Below the pieces are notes generated by a model. It had not been told where the DNA came from. It saw only the letters and a program-made list of their open reading frames with translations, and did not search any database. The position numbers and the translations under genes were made by a program. A stretch of 64,000 nucleotides of DNA from Flavobacterium segetis. Lineage in GTDB: Bacteria > Bacteroidota > Bacteroidia > Flavobacteriales > Flavobacteriaceae. Every line of letters begins with the position of its first letter. The stretch's first letter is position 1. Shown piece after piece: positions 17,739-26,796 of this stretch. The DNA lies in assembly GCF_900129575.1 (NCBI RefSeq), contig NZ_FQWE01000005.1, positions 186,001 through 250,000 on the forward strand. The letters run 5' to 3'.

Positions 17739-18971
17739 ATGCAAGCACCTTCAGGTTGTCCATTTATGAATAAGGAAGAGTTCAATCCCTTTGATTTATC
17801 AAATCCATTTCCACAATATAAAGAATTTCGAGAAGAGAAGCCTGTTTTTTTTAGTGGAGAATTAGGGTATTATGTTGTTTCTAGATATGAAGATGTAAAA
17901 GCAGTATTTAGTAATTGGAAAACATATACCTCGCAGAATGCGCAGTCTCCTTTTAAGCCCATTTCGCCTGTTGCTAAGGCACTTATGGAAGAGCAAGGAC
18001 TTGTAGGTCTTTCTGGATTATCGGGACGTATTCCGCCAGATCATACTAGAATTCGCCGTATTGTTAGCATGGCATTCAGCTTAAAGCGAATTAAAAAATT
18101 AGAACCAAAAATAAGAGATCTTGCGATTGAAATGATCACTAAATTTAAAGACGATGGCGAAGCCGAAATTGTAAAGCAATTGGCTTATGATTTACCAGCA
18201 TTGGTTATTTTTATGTTACTCGGCGTTCCTGAAAATGACGTGCAAAAAGTAAAGAGTTGGGCAGAAAGCCGCCTCCTAATGACATGGGGAAATTTATCCG
18301 ATGAAGATCAATTAATTCATGCCCAAAACATGATAAACTACTGGAACTATTGTCAAGAAATGGTTGCCTTACGAAAAGTAAATCCTACTGATGATTTACC
18401 GGGAGATTTAATCCGCTTACAAGAGGAAGGACACGAAATAACTGATCATGAAATTGCCACAATATGTTACAGTCAGTTGTTTGCAGGTCACGAAACCACA
18501 ACAACATTAATCACGAATGGTACCAGAGAATTATTAGCACATCCAGAAAGTTGGAAAGCAATTTGTGAGCATCCAGAACTTATACCAAACGCAATTGAAG
18601 AGGTTTTGAGATATTCGCCATCAATAGTTTCTTGGCGACGACGCGCTTTAGAAGACAGTGTAATAGGCGGTGTAGAAATTCCTGCTAATTCAAATCTTTT
18701 ATTATTAATGGGCTCTGCAAATAGGGATGAGAGTAATTTTGATGACGGTGAGCAATTTGATATTCAACGAGAAAATTCTAAAGATCATCTCTCTTTTGGT
18801 TACGGAATCCACTTTTGTTTGGGTTCTCCATTAGCTAAATTAGAATTTAAAACGGTGTTAGAAGAACTGACAAGATTAGTTCCAACAATGAAATTGAAAG
18901 AAAATCAAGAATTCAAGTTTGCAGAAAACACCTCTTTTAGAGCTCCAACTGCATTAGAAGTAAAGTGGTAA
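17739..18971 (+). CDS. Cytochrome P450, CreJ-like (proposed aryl-phosphate methyl hydroxylase)
   Basis: A 410-residue soluble bacterial P450. I-helix oxygen-activation motif AGHETT (249-254), the EVLR segment of the ExxR motif (EEVLRYSPS) and heme-binding loop FGYGIHFCLGSPLAKLEF with axial cysteine C360 are all present, so it should be active. It lacks a reductase domain and depends on separate electron donors; a [2Fe-2S] ferredoxin and a ferredoxin reductase are encoded at the end of the same operon, giving a complete class I system. In the C. glutamicum 4-cresol pathway the equivalent P450 (CreJ) oxidises the methyl group of phosphorylated cresol. The substrate here is inferred from neighbours. 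Confidence 0.88.
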   Translation: MQAPSGCPFMNKEEFNPFDLSNPFPQYKEFREEKPVFFSGELGYYVVSRYEDVKAVFSNWKTYTSQNAQSPFKPISPVAKALMEEQGLVGLSGLSGRIPPDHTRIRRIVSMAFSLKRIKKLEPKIRDLAIEMITKFKDDGEAEIVKQLAYDLPALVIFMLLGVPENDVQKVKSWAESRLLMTWGNLSDEDQLIHAQNMINYWNYCQEMVALRKVNPTDDLPGDLIRLQEEGHEITDHEIATICYSQLFAGHETTTTLITNGTRELLAHPESWKAICEHPELIPNAIEEVLRYSPSIVSWRRRALEDSVIGGVEIPANSNLLLLMGSANRDESNFDDGEQFDIQRENSKDHLSFGYGIHFCLGSPLAKLEFKTVLEELTRLVPTMKLKENQEFKFAENTSFRAPTALEVKW

Positions 18972-18998
18972 TTATAAAAAAACAATAAAAAGACAGTT

Positions 18999-20066
18999 AT
19001 GAAATATACGTTATTTTTTAAAGAAGCAAAACCAGAAGAGTACATTTTACTAGGAGGAAAAGGAGCTAGTTTAGCAAGCATGAGTGCAGCAGATTTTCCC
19101 GTACCAATGGGTTTTTCTGTAACGACACATGCTTACTCAAAATTTTTAGAAGAAGGTAAATTATTAGATGTTATTTTAGAAAAAGTGAGTTGCATCGATT
19201 GTACAAATACAGATCAATTGGAGTCTAATTCTGCTGAAATCCGTCAGTTAATTTTAGATAAACCGCTTCCAAATGATGTGGAAATTGCCATAAAAGATTC
19301 TTATAAACAACTTTGTGAAAAGGCTGGAATTCCAAATGCTTTGCCAGTTGCGGTTCGTTCAAGTGCTACTGCAGAGGATTTACCGGATGCAAGTTTTGCG
19401 GGTCAGCAAGATACGTACTTGTGGATTGTAGGTGAGGACGAAGTGCTGAAAAATGTGCGCAAATGCTGGGCAAGTTTATTTACTGCAAGAGCCATTAACT
19501 ACCGTAAAAATCAAAATATTGATGAAACGGAATTGCTGATGAGTGTGGTGATTCAAAAAATGGTCAATGCCCGTACTGCGGGAGTTGCAATGACGATGAA
19601 TCCAATTAATGGTGACCGCTCTAAAATTGTGATTGACTCTTCTTGGGGTTTAGGTGAGGCTGTTGTTTCTGGCGAAGTTACACCGGATAATTTCCTTGTG
19701 GACAAAATAATGTTACAAATAATTGTTTCAAACATCCAAGAAAAAAATATCGAGCATGTACCAGATATGTTTAACAAATGCGTGGTTATTAGAGAAATTG
19801 AAACAGAAAGAGCTAAAGAACCAAGTTTATCCGAAGAGGAAGTAATTGAAATTTGTAAAATTTCAAAAATTATTGAAAAGCATTATAAATGTCCGCAAGA
19901 TATTGAATGGGCAATAGATGCTGATCTTCCAGAGGGCGAGAATGTAACCTTACTTCAAAGCAGACCAGAAACAGTGTGGTCTCAAAAAACAATCGAACGA
20001 AAAGCGCTTACGGGAATGGAAGGTATCATTGATACGCTTATGAATCCTATTGGCACAAAAAAATAA
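18999..20066 (+). CDS. PEP-synthase-like ATP-grasp subunit of a two-part phosphotransferase (CreHI-type)
   Basis: A 355-residue protein corresponding only to the N-terminal ATP-binding (PPDK_N) domain of phosphoenolpyruvate synthase. Visible: LLGGKGASLASMSAA at the N terminus, AVRSSATAEDLPDASFAGQQ, and near the C terminus the nucleotide-site segments PQDIEWAID and LLQSRPETVWS. The swivelling His domain and the third domain are missing and are supplied by the next gene (33 bases downstream). Phenylphosphate synthase, rifampin phosphotransferase and the 4-cresol phosphorylating CreHI pair use the same modules to transfer the beta-phosphate of ATP to a hydroxyl group. Inferred role: first half of phenol phosphorylation. 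Confidence 0.82.
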   Translation: MKYTLFFKEAKPEEYILLGGKGASLASMSAADFPVPMGFSVTTHAYSKFLEEGKLLDVILEKVSCIDCTNTDQLESNSAEIRQLILDKPLPNDVEIAIKDSYKQLCEKAGIPNALPVAVRSSATAEDLPDASFAGQQDTYLWIVGEDEVLKNVRKCWASLFTARAINYRKNQNIDETELLMSVVIQKMVNARTAGVAMTMNPINGDRSKIVIDSSWGLGEAVVSGEVTPDNFLVDKIMLQIIVSNIQEKNIEHVPDMFNKCVVIREIETERAKEPSLSEEEVIEICKISKIIEKHYKCPQDIEWAIDADLPEGENVTLLQSRPETVWSQKTIERKALTGMEGIIDTLMNPIGTKK

Positions 20067-20099
20067 AATTGCTATTAACAAACCAAAAATATAAAAATT

Positions 20100-21911
20100 A
20101 TGTCAACAAAAGCATTTATTAGTCCTTATGACCATAAAGCACCTGAAGGCGCTGAAGGCTGGAAAGAATTGTATCCTTATTACATGACGTTTCATGATAA
20201 TTTGAAAGAAAACGAAGAAGCAAAATTTTTCTTTTGTGATTCACAACACTGGCCAAATGTTTTCAAACCATTTGATGCGTTAACAGTAGAGTTTTCTGTA
20301 AAATGTTTAGGACAATATAACACCAGACAATGGTTAATCCCGCCAGCAAATGGTATCGATTTTAAAATTCACAATGGCTATTGCTATATGAGTCCAGTTG
20401 AGGTTGATCCTTCACTAATAGCTGATCGAGTACCGCAATTTATGGAACGCGCAGGATTCTATTTTCAAAACTGGGATAGTTTATTGGAAAATTGGCACAA
20501 AAAAGTCAAAGGAGTTATTGATGAAATGGAGGCCATAAAATTTGAACAGTTGCCAGAGGTGATTGATATCGAATGGGTTAAAAACGGAGTTGGACTAGAT
20601 CCTACCTATCACATGATTCAGAATTATGATAAAATGATAGACCTTTGCTATAAGGTTTGGATGTATCACTTCGAATTTTTAAATCTTGGTTACGCTGCTT
20701 ACTTAGATTTCTTTGGTTTTTGTAAAGAAACTTTCCCTGGAATTCCTGATTTATCTGTTGCTAAAATGGTTCAAGGTGTAGAGGTAGATTTATTTCGCCC
20801 TGACGAAGAGTTACAAAAATTGGCTAAACTAGCGGTAAAATTGGGTCTTAACGATATTCTGAAAAACAACGAATTAGACAAAGCACTTCAAATCATGGAA
20901 ACTTCTACGGAAGGAAAAGAGTGGATTGCTGCTTGGGAAGGTGCAAAATACCCATGGTTTAATTTTACTATCGGAAACGGATTTTATTCAAGCGATAAAT
21001 ACTGGATTGACCATTTAGATATTCCATTTGAATACATAAAAAGCTACACAGAAAGACTTGAAAAAGGAGAAACAATAGATCGTCCTACGGCAAAAATTGC
21101 AGCTGAAAGAGATCGTATTACCGAAGAGTACCGCGATTCATTGCCGGGCGAAGATGCACAAAATGCATTCGACCAAAAATTAGGATTGGCACGTGTGGTT
21201 TTCCCTTACGTTGAAAATCATAACTTTTATATAGAGCATTGGTCAATGTGTGTGTTTTGGAGAAAAATGCGCGAGTTGAGTGCTGTTTTTGTCAAAGAAG
21301 GCTTTTATGAAAATATTGAGGATATGTTCTACTTCCGTAGAGAAGAAATCCACCAATTATTATTTGATTATGGTCGTGGTTGGGCAATGGGTGTACCGGC
21401 AATTGGACCTGATTACTTACCAGCTGAAATTGCTAGAAGAAAGAAAATAATAGATGCTTTAGCGACTGCTCCACCTGAACCTGCTTTTAACAAACCGCCA
21501 GAAATAGTTACGGAACCTTTTACAATCATGCTTTGGGGAATAACTTCAGAAAGTGTTCAAGGATGGTTATCCAGTGAAGATACGGGTAATAAACTTAAAG
21601 GAATGGCTGCTTCTCCTGGAAAAGTAGAAGGTATTGCAAGAATTATACACAGTGCAGAAGAACTTCGTGATTTACAAGATGGGGAAATAATGGTAACAAG
21701 AGTTACAGCACCAAGTTGGGCTCCTGTTTTTGGAAAAATCAAAGCCACTGTAACTGATATTGGGGGAATGATGTCTCATGCAGCTATTGTTTGTAGAGAA
21801 TATGGTTTACCTGCCGTAACTGGAACTGGAAACGCAAGTACTAAAATTAAAACTGGTGATCGAATTCGCGTAGACGGCGGTGCTGGAACTGTTGAAATTT
21901 TGTCAACGTAA
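20100..21911 (+). CDS. PEP-utilizing swivelling-domain subunit with acceptor-binding region (CreHI-type)
   Basis: A 603-residue protein. The C-terminal about 85 residues are a PEP-utilizer mobile domain: GMAASPGKVEGIARI, then DIGGMMSHAAIVCREYGLPA with the phospho-accepting histidine at H560. The remaining 500 residues lack an ATP-grasp domain and are aromatic-rich (many W, Y, F), as in the substrate-binding part of rifampin phosphotransferase and relatives. Together with the upstream ATP-grasp subunit it would form a split dikinase that phosphorylates an aromatic hydroxyl, consistent with the P450 and phosphohydrolases of the operon. A PEP synthase role is unlikely because such enzymes are single chains of about 800 residues. 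Confidence 0.82.
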   Translation: MSTKAFISPYDHKAPEGAEGWKELYPYYMTFHDNLKENEEAKFFFCDSQHWPNVFKPFDALTVEFSVKCLGQYNTRQWLIPPANGIDFKIHNGYCYMSPVEVDPSLIADRVPQFMERAGFYFQNWDSLLENWHKKVKGVIDEMEAIKFEQLPEVIDIEWVKNGVGLDPTYHMIQNYDKMIDLCYKVWMYHFEFLNLGYAAYLDFFGFCKETFPGIPDLSVAKMVQGVEVDLFRPDEELQKLAKLAVKLGLNDILKNNELDKALQIMETSTEGKEWIAAWEGAKYPWFNFTIGNGFYSSDKYWIDHLDIPFEYIKSYTERLEKGETIDRPTAKIAAERDRITEEYRDSLPGEDAQNAFDQKLGLARVVFPYVENHNFYIEHWSMCVFWRKMRELSAVFVKEGFYENIEDMFYFRREEIHQLLFDYGRGWAMGVPAIGPDYLPAEIARRKKIIDALATAPPEPAFNKPPEIVTEPFTIMLWGITSESVQGWLSSEDTGNKLKGMAASPGKVEGIARIIHSAEELRDLQDGEIMVTRVTAPSWAPVFGKIKATVTDIGGMMSHAAIVCREYGLPAVTGTGNASTKIKTGDRIRVDGGAGTVEILST

Positions 21912-21939
21912 ATAATAATTTCTGGAAATGATTATTATT
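21911..21939 (+). other. Hairpin between the phosphotransferase and outer-membrane protein genes
   Basis: AATAATAAT (21911-21919) pairs perfectly with ATTATTATT (21931-21939), with TTC/AAA inside. A T7 run follows 14 bases later (21954-21960). It could be a weak attenuator or an RNA-processing site inside the operon; the stem has no G or C pairs in its outer part, so its stability is low. Confidence 0.3.
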
Positions 21940-22009
21940 GATAATAGTAATTGTTTTTTTAAATTACACAAAGCCTTATTCTTAATTCATAAAAATAAAT
22001 TTTACAAAT

Positions 22010-22981
22010 ATGAAAACAAAAGTTTGTTATGCCATATTATTTTTAACTATTTTCTCAAGCGTGTCGAGCATAGCGCAAGATTTACCGCAAGCTCCAGGTA
22101 ATTTTGGACTGACTAATGTACTAGATGGTGCAGTTCCTGGTCCTGGTTTTTATTCTTTTGAATACGTATCACACTATTCTGGAGTTTTACAAGATCCTTT
22201 TGGTAATGATTTAAAGCCTAATGGAGTCGATAAATTGAAAATTAGCTCACTATTATTAATGAATCAAGGGGTTTGGGTAACTAAAGTGAAAGTTCTAGGC
22301 GGTAATCTTTTGTTTGATGCATTGGTACCAATAGTAGTTTTAGACTCTAAAAAACCGTATGATCTTATTGGAAAATCAGGTTTAGGAGATGTTATCTTGG
22401 GCGCAGGAGTGCAATGGTTTGATACTAAACTTTTTGGACTACCCTTTCCTAACCGATTAGAATTAGATTTCGTTCTTCCTATTGGTTCTTATAATGATAA
22501 TGGCGGAACATCACCAATCAACGCAAGTTCGAGGTTTCTGTCCGTAGAGCCTTACTGGGCATCAACCTTATTTTTTAATAAAGATTTTTCTTTCTCGATG
22601 AGAAACCATTTAACTTTTAATGGAAAATATAAAGAAATTCCAAATACAGATGTCCAAGTTGGAGTTAACTATCATTTAAATTATTCATTAGAGCATCTTG
22701 TAGGTAAAAGTAGATTTGCTCCTGGAAAGTCGGGCGAGTTTAGACTGGGAGTTCAAGGTTATTTGGCGGAGCAACTTTCAAATGATAAAGTAAATGGAGT
22801 TAATCTACCAAATTCCAAAGAATCCGTTTTTGCTATTGGTCCATTGCTTCAATTACAAACTAAGACGGGCTGGTTTTTAGCTTTGACAACTGCTTTTGAA
22901 GTTTCAGCAGTAAACAGACCACAAGGGACTAGAACAACTTTACGTTTTATAAAATATTTTCCACCAAAAGTTAAAAAGTAA
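22010..22981 (+). CDS. Phenol_MetA_deg-type outer-membrane protein
   Basis: A 323-residue protein with a signal peptide (about 1-22, cleavage after SSIAQ) and a beta-barrel pattern: repeated amphipathic strands such as FYSFEYVSHYSG, LLFDALVPIVVL, LGDVILGAGVQWF and LELDFVLPIGSYNDNG. The last segment is characteristic of the family first named for the meta pathway of phenol degradation. The C terminus ends in basic residues after a strand rather than with a typical terminal Phe. Members cluster with aromatic-degradation genes and are thought to help uptake of hydrophobic substrates; that role is inferred here from operon membership. Confidence 0.78.
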   Translation: MKTKVCYAILFLTIFSSVSSIAQDLPQAPGNFGLTNVLDGAVPGPGFYSFEYVSHYSGVLQDPFGNDLKPNGVDKLKISSLLLMNQGVWVTKVKVLGGNLLFDALVPIVVLDSKKPYDLIGKSGLGDVILGAGVQWFDTKLFGLPFPNRLELDFVLPIGSYNDNGGTSPINASSRFLSVEPYWASTLFFNKDFSFSMRNHLTFNGKYKEIPNTDVQVGVNYHLNYSLEHLVGKSRFAPGKSGEFRLGVQGYLAEQLSNDKVNGVNLPNSKESVFAIGPLLQLQTKTGWFLALTTAFEVSAVNRPQGTRTTLRFIKYFPPKVKK

Positions 22982-23080
22982 TTCTGCTCTAAGCAGGAAG
23001 TTTAGTTTGGAAAATGCCTAAATAAAAGGTTAGATTGTATCTAAGTATTTGAATTTACACTCTAAAAAATAATTTTTAAA

Positions 23081-23695
23081 ATGAAAAAAGAGATGATAAA
23101 ACACGTTTCGGAAAATTATAAACAAGTTTTTCAAGCCGCTGAAAAATATATGAGGGTAAGAAAAAATGATGTTCATATCCCTATTTCCTATTATTATGCC
23201 ATGCTTTTGGCTGATGCTTATCCAGCAGCTGATAGAGAACTCGTAGCGGTTGCCATCATTTTACATGATATAGGCTGGTATTCTATTGATGAAGATGATA
23301 TTTTTAAGAAAGGATTTCAATCGGAGAATTTTATGCAAAGCGATGTTCGTTACCTTCATGAGTCTGAAGGAGTTCGGTTATCACAACCTTTGTTGAAAGA
23401 TTTAGGCTATGATGATACATTTATTGAAAAAGTGATTACAATAATTGACGGACACGATACACGCGGTTTTGCTAAATCACTAGAGGACGAAATTGTACGT
23501 GATGCGGATAAGTTATGGAGATTTACCGTTGCCGGTGTAAGCGTTGCCTGCGATTGGTTTAAGAAAACACCAGGAAAGTATTGTGCGCGATTAGGTACAG
23601 ATATTATCCCGCAATTGCATCTTAAAGAATCAAAGGAAATGGCAGAAGCAGATCTAAAAGCAACTAAAGTAATGTTACAAGCTGATACACTCTAG
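23081..23695 (+). CDS. HD-domain phosphohydrolase 1 (CreD-like candidate)
   Basis: A 204-residue single-domain HD hydrolase. The metal-binding pattern is visible as LHDIGW (H62-D63), HESEG, DGHDTRG and the final aspartate in RDADKLWRF. Such enzymes hydrolyse phosphate esters; CreD in the C. glutamicum 4-cresol pathway is a phosphohydrolase that removes the phosphate from the oxidised aryl phosphate. It precedes the aldehyde dehydrogenase gene by two bases. A paralogue follows that gene (25125-25727), with the same DGHDT and DKLWRF signatures, so the two may act on different intermediates or form a heteromer. Confidence 0.82.
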   Translation: MKKEMIKHVSENYKQVFQAAEKYMRVRKNDVHIPISYYYAMLLADAYPAADRELVAVAIILHDIGWYSIDEDDIFKKGFQSENFMQSDVRYLHESEGVRLSQPLLKDLGYDDTFIEKVITIIDGHDTRGFAKSLEDEIVRDADKLWRFTVAGVSVACDWFKKTPGKYCARLGTDIIPQLHLKESKEMAEADLKATKVMLQADTL

Positions 23696-23697
23696 AT

Positions 23698-25125
23698 ATG
23701 GAAAATTTTATAAATGGAAAATGGACAAAACCGCAATCAGGGAATTATGGAAATGTTTCTAACCCTGTAACGGGCAAAGTTTTTGATAAAGTACCTCATA
23801 GCAATTTAGATGATGTCAATGCTGTTATGGATGCTGCTCACGAAGCTTTTAAAAAATGGAAAAAAGTGCCTGTAGCGGAACGTGCTTCATTGCAACATAA
23901 AGGAGCACAATTAATGCGAGATCATGCTGATGAATTAGGAAATTTATTAGCGAATGAATTAGGTCGTCCCCTTGACGCTTGTATTCGCGAAATTACTAGA
24001 AGTGCTGATTTAACGGATTATTATGCAGAAGAAGGTTTGCGTCTTAAGGGTGAAATTCCATTGCATAATATTGAAGGCGAAAGAGTGATGGTGATTAGAG
24101 AACCTATTGGAGTGGTAGTTTCTATTACTTCTTTTAACTATCCTATTGCGTTGCTAACTATGAAGTTAGGAGCCGCCTTGATAGCGGGTTGTACTATAGT
24201 TTCTAAACCTTCTGATGAAACACCATTATCAACGATGCGTCTTGCCGAATTGTTTTCGCAAGCGGGTTATCCACCAGGCGTATTTAATGTGATAACGGGT
24301 CGTGGCCGTGATATTGGTGATGCGATGGTAACTCATAAATACACCTCTAAAATTGCTTTTACTGGCGGAACAAGTACAGGACAACGCATTGGTGCTCTTG
24401 CTGCTCAACTGGGGAAAAGGTTCACCTTAGAATTAGGTGGTCAATCGCCGGTAATTGTTTGTGCAGATGCAAACTTAGATATTGCCGTTCCTGCGATTGT
24501 AAAACATACTTTTGCTAACAGCGGACAGTTTTGTTATCGGGTAAGTAGAATATATGTGCATCAGGATATTTACGACGAATATGTTGCTAGAATGACCGAA
24601 GAAACAAAAAAATTGACGATTGGAAATCAGTTTTCAGGTTGTGATATGGGTCCGATTATAAGCCAAAAAATCTATAAAACCAGTGAAGAGCAAACTGCTG
24701 ATGCAAAAGCAAAAGGAGCAACTATAACTACCGGCGGAGAACGTCTGAAAGGAGCTGAATTCGAAAAAGGATGGTTTTTTCCACCTACTATCATTGCTGA
24801 TGCCAATCACAGTATGGAAATCATGAGGGAAGAAACTTTTGGACCTGTAGCTGCAATTATGAAGTTTAAGACTAATGAGGAAGCGATAGCATTGGCTAAT
24901 GATTCGGATTATGGTTTAGCCGCTTATGTTTTTACTGGCGAATTAGGAACTGGATTGCGCATTGCTGAAGAACTCGAAGCAGGATCCGTATGGGTAAATA
25001 ATATTCAACGTTCGTATCACGATGTACCTTTTGGAGGTGTCAAACAAAGTGGTGTTGGTAGAGAAAAAGGTCGCTACGGAATTGAATCGTACACAGAGCT
25101 GAAAACTATTTATTACAGTTATTAA
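23698..25125 (+). CDS. NAD(P)-dependent aldehyde dehydrogenase
   Basis: A 475-residue enzyme of the ALDH superfamily. Catalytic cysteine C279 is in SGQFCYR, the general base E245 in LELGGQSP, and NAD-binding residues in SKPSDETPLS and FTGGTSTGQRIG. The C-terminal VPFGGVKQSGVGREKGRYG is standard. By context it would oxidise an aryl aldehyde (4-hydroxybenzaldehyde or its phosphate) to the acid. It lies between two HD hydrolase genes with minimal spacing (two bases before, one-base TAATG overlap after), so it is tightly coupled with them. Confidence 0.88.
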   Translation: MENFINGKWTKPQSGNYGNVSNPVTGKVFDKVPHSNLDDVNAVMDAAHEAFKKWKKVPVAERASLQHKGAQLMRDHADELGNLLANELGRPLDACIREITRSADLTDYYAEEGLRLKGEIPLHNIEGERVMVIREPIGVVVSITSFNYPIALLTMKLGAALIAGCTIVSKPSDETPLSTMRLAELFSQAGYPPGVFNVITGRGRDIGDAMVTHKYTSKIAFTGGTSTGQRIGALAAQLGKRFTLELGGQSPVIVCADANLDIAVPAIVKHTFANSGQFCYRVSRIYVHQDIYDEYVARMTEETKKLTIGNQFSGCDMGPIISQKIYKTSEEQTADAKAKGATITTGGERLKGAEFEKGWFFPPTIIADANHSMEIMREETFGPVAAIMKFKTNEEAIALANDSDYGLAAYVFTGELGTGLRIAEELEAGSVWVNNIQRSYHDVPFGGVKQSGVGREKGRYGIESYTELKTIYYSY

Positions 25126-25727
25126 TGTTACGGGACAAAGACATAGCAGTTTGGCAAGCAGCCTGCCCATTTCTTGATGTTCGCAGCAACGATGAGCATA
25201 CTTTGTTTTCTTATTATTGGGCTAAACAGCTATTGGATTTTTATCCTGATGCCAATCCTGATGTGGTTTTACCAGCTATTTTGTTGCACGACACGGGATG
25301 GAAGAAAATCCCTCTCGAAAAAGTCTTGGAATCCTTTGGTCCCTTGATGAAGTATCCTGAATTAAGAAGGCAACATGAGTTGGAAGGCGTTGCCATTGCA
25401 AAACAGATTCTTTCAGAATTAGGATATGCTGAAAGTTTGATTACCCAAATATGTGATATAATTGACGGGCATGATACCACAATCCAAGCAAAATCTTTAA
25501 ATGATTCGCTTGTTAAAGACAGCGATAAGTTGTGGCGTTTTACGCGTCATGGAAACGAAACAATTCAGTCTTGGTTTTCGAAATCATTAAGTGAAGTGCA
25601 TGAAATCTTGCGTAAGCAATTTGACACCTTGTTAACCGATAAAGGAAAATTATTCGCTACACAAATGTTAGAAATTGCAGAATTAAAAGAAAATCTAAAT
25701 AAATATATACCTTATGTATCCTCTTAA
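25125..25727 (+). CDS. HD-domain phosphohydrolase 2 (paralogue of the protein at 23081)
   Basis: A 200-residue HD hydrolase. LHDTGW (H55-D56), QHELEG, DGHDTT and the late aspartate in KDSDKLWRF preserve the metal-binding set of the paralogue upstream. Similarity is spread across the whole length (YYWAKQLLDFYPDANPD versus YYAMLLADAYPAADRE), pointing to duplication. Its ATG overlaps the ALDH stop in TAATG, and its stop overlaps the SDR start by 14 bases. Either this or the first copy may be the aryl-phosphate phosphatase; which, if either, is not decidable from sequence. Confidence 0.82.
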   Translation: MLRDKDIAVWQAACPFLDVRSNDEHTLFSYYWAKQLLDFYPDANPDVVLPAILLHDTGWKKIPLEKVLESFGPLMKYPELRRQHELEGVAIAKQILSELGYAESLITQICDIIDGHDTTIQAKSLNDSLVKDSDKLWRFTRHGNETIQSWFSKSLSEVHEILRKQFDTLLTDKGKLFATQMLEIAELKENLNKYIPYVSS

Positions 25728-26457
25728 AGATAAAGTTGTTATTGTCACTGGTGCTGGTGGCGGATTAGGTAAGGCTTTCGCTCAAGCTTTCGCAAAAGCG
25801 GGAGCAAAAGTAGCTATTGCAGATATTAATGCCGATGGAGCAGTACAAACTGCTAAAGAAATTGATGGCAGCATCGCTGTTACCGTTGATGTAACTTCAG
25901 AAGAATCTGTAAATGCGATGGCTCAAAAAGTGATGGATAGCTTTGGACGAATTGATATTTTAATAAATAATGCAGCTATTTATGCTGGAATACAACGCAA
26001 ACCATTCTATGAACTTTCTGAAAAAGAATGGGATTTAGTAATGGACGTAAATTTAAAAGGAACTTGGATGGCAAGTAAAGCGGTCTTTCCTTTTATGAAA
26101 GCACAAGGTGGTGGTAAAATTATAAATATCTCGTCAGCAACGGTCATGAGTGGTTCGCCTCAATGGTCACATTATGTGGCTTCCAAAGGTGGAGTTATTG
26201 GTCTTACCCGAAGTATGGCAAGAGAAGTGGGCGACTTTAATATTAATGTAAATAATATCGCACCAGGCTTTACATTGACAGAAGCTAGTTTATCTTTGAT
26301 GGATAATGCTAAAGAATACGGAGTGCAACGTGGCGCTATAAAAAGAGGTTCTACCGCAGATGATATTGTGGGAACGGCTCTTTATCTAGCTTCAAATGCT
26401 TCTGATTTTGTAACCGGACAAACGATTGTGGTTGACGGTGGAAAACAATTTATATAA
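25714..26457 (+). CDS. Short-chain dehydrogenase/reductase (proposed aryl alcohol dehydrogenase)
   Basis: A 247-residue classical SDR. Cofactor motif VTGAGGGLGKAFAQAF (TGxxxGxG), NNAAIY, the serine of INISSAT and catalytic Y154-K158 in HYVASKGG are present; D37-like residue in AIADINADG suggests NAD over NADP. By context it would oxidise 4-hydroxybenzyl alcohol or its phosphate to the aldehyde, the step between P450 hydroxylation and the aldehyde dehydrogenase. It begins inside the end of the HD hydrolase gene and is followed 18 bases later by the ferredoxin gene. Confidence 0.87.
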   Translation: MYPLKDKVVIVTGAGGGLGKAFAQAFAKAGAKVAIADINADGAVQTAKEIDGSIAVTVDVTSEESVNAMAQKVMDSFGRIDILINNAAIYAGIQRKPFYELSEKEWDLVMDVNLKGTWMASKAVFPFMKAQGGGKIINISSATVMSGSPQWSHYVASKGGVIGLTRSMAREVGDFNINVNNIAPGFTLTEASLSLMDNAKEYGVQRGAIKRGSTADDIVGTALYLASNASDFVTGQTIVVDGGKQFI

Positions 26458-26475
26458 CTAGTAAAAATTAAAATT

Positions 26476-26796
26476 ATGCCAAAAGTAATTTATATAGAAG
26501 CGGAAGGAAAAACACACGAAATTGAGCTTCCTTTGGGAGCAACTTTTATGGAAGGCGCTGTACAAAATGATGTTAAGGGAATTATTGCTGAATGTGGCGG
26601 CTCTTGTATGTGTGCAACTTGCCATGTTTATGTAGACGATGCCTATCTAAATTTACTTCCAGAAATGGAAGAGGAAGAAGACGAAATGCTAGAGGGTACA
26701 ATTGCTCAACGAACTGCAAACAGTAGATTAGGTTGTCAAGTAAGAGCTTCAAAAGCTTTAGACGGAATAATTTTAAGAATACCAAAAGAGAAATGA
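26476..26796 (+). CDS. [2Fe-2S] ferredoxin, putidaredoxin type
   Basis: A 106-residue plant/vertebrate-type ferredoxin of the class I P450 electron chain. Cluster ligands fit C-x5-C-x2-C...C: C40, C46, C49 (in ECGGSCMCATCHVYVDD) and C87 (SRLGCQV); C44 is extra. The acidic helix EMEEEEDEML resembles the partner-binding helix of adrenodoxin-like ferredoxins. Its stop overlaps the ATG of the reductase in ATGA, so the two are translationally coupled. Comparable to CreF of the C. glutamicum system. Confidence 0.9.
   Translation: MPKVIYIEAEGKTHEIELPLGATFMEGAVQNDVKGIIAECGGSCMCATCHVYVDDAYLNLLPEMEEEEDEMLEGTIAQRTANSRLGCQVRASKALDGIILRIPKEK

Noticed and set aside
18999..21911. PEP synthase or rifampin phosphotransferase as the identity of the two-part phosphotransferase
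   Set aside because: Those enzymes are single chains of about 800-870 residues; the split form and catabolic neighbours fit an aryl phosphotransferase better. Not strictly excluded.
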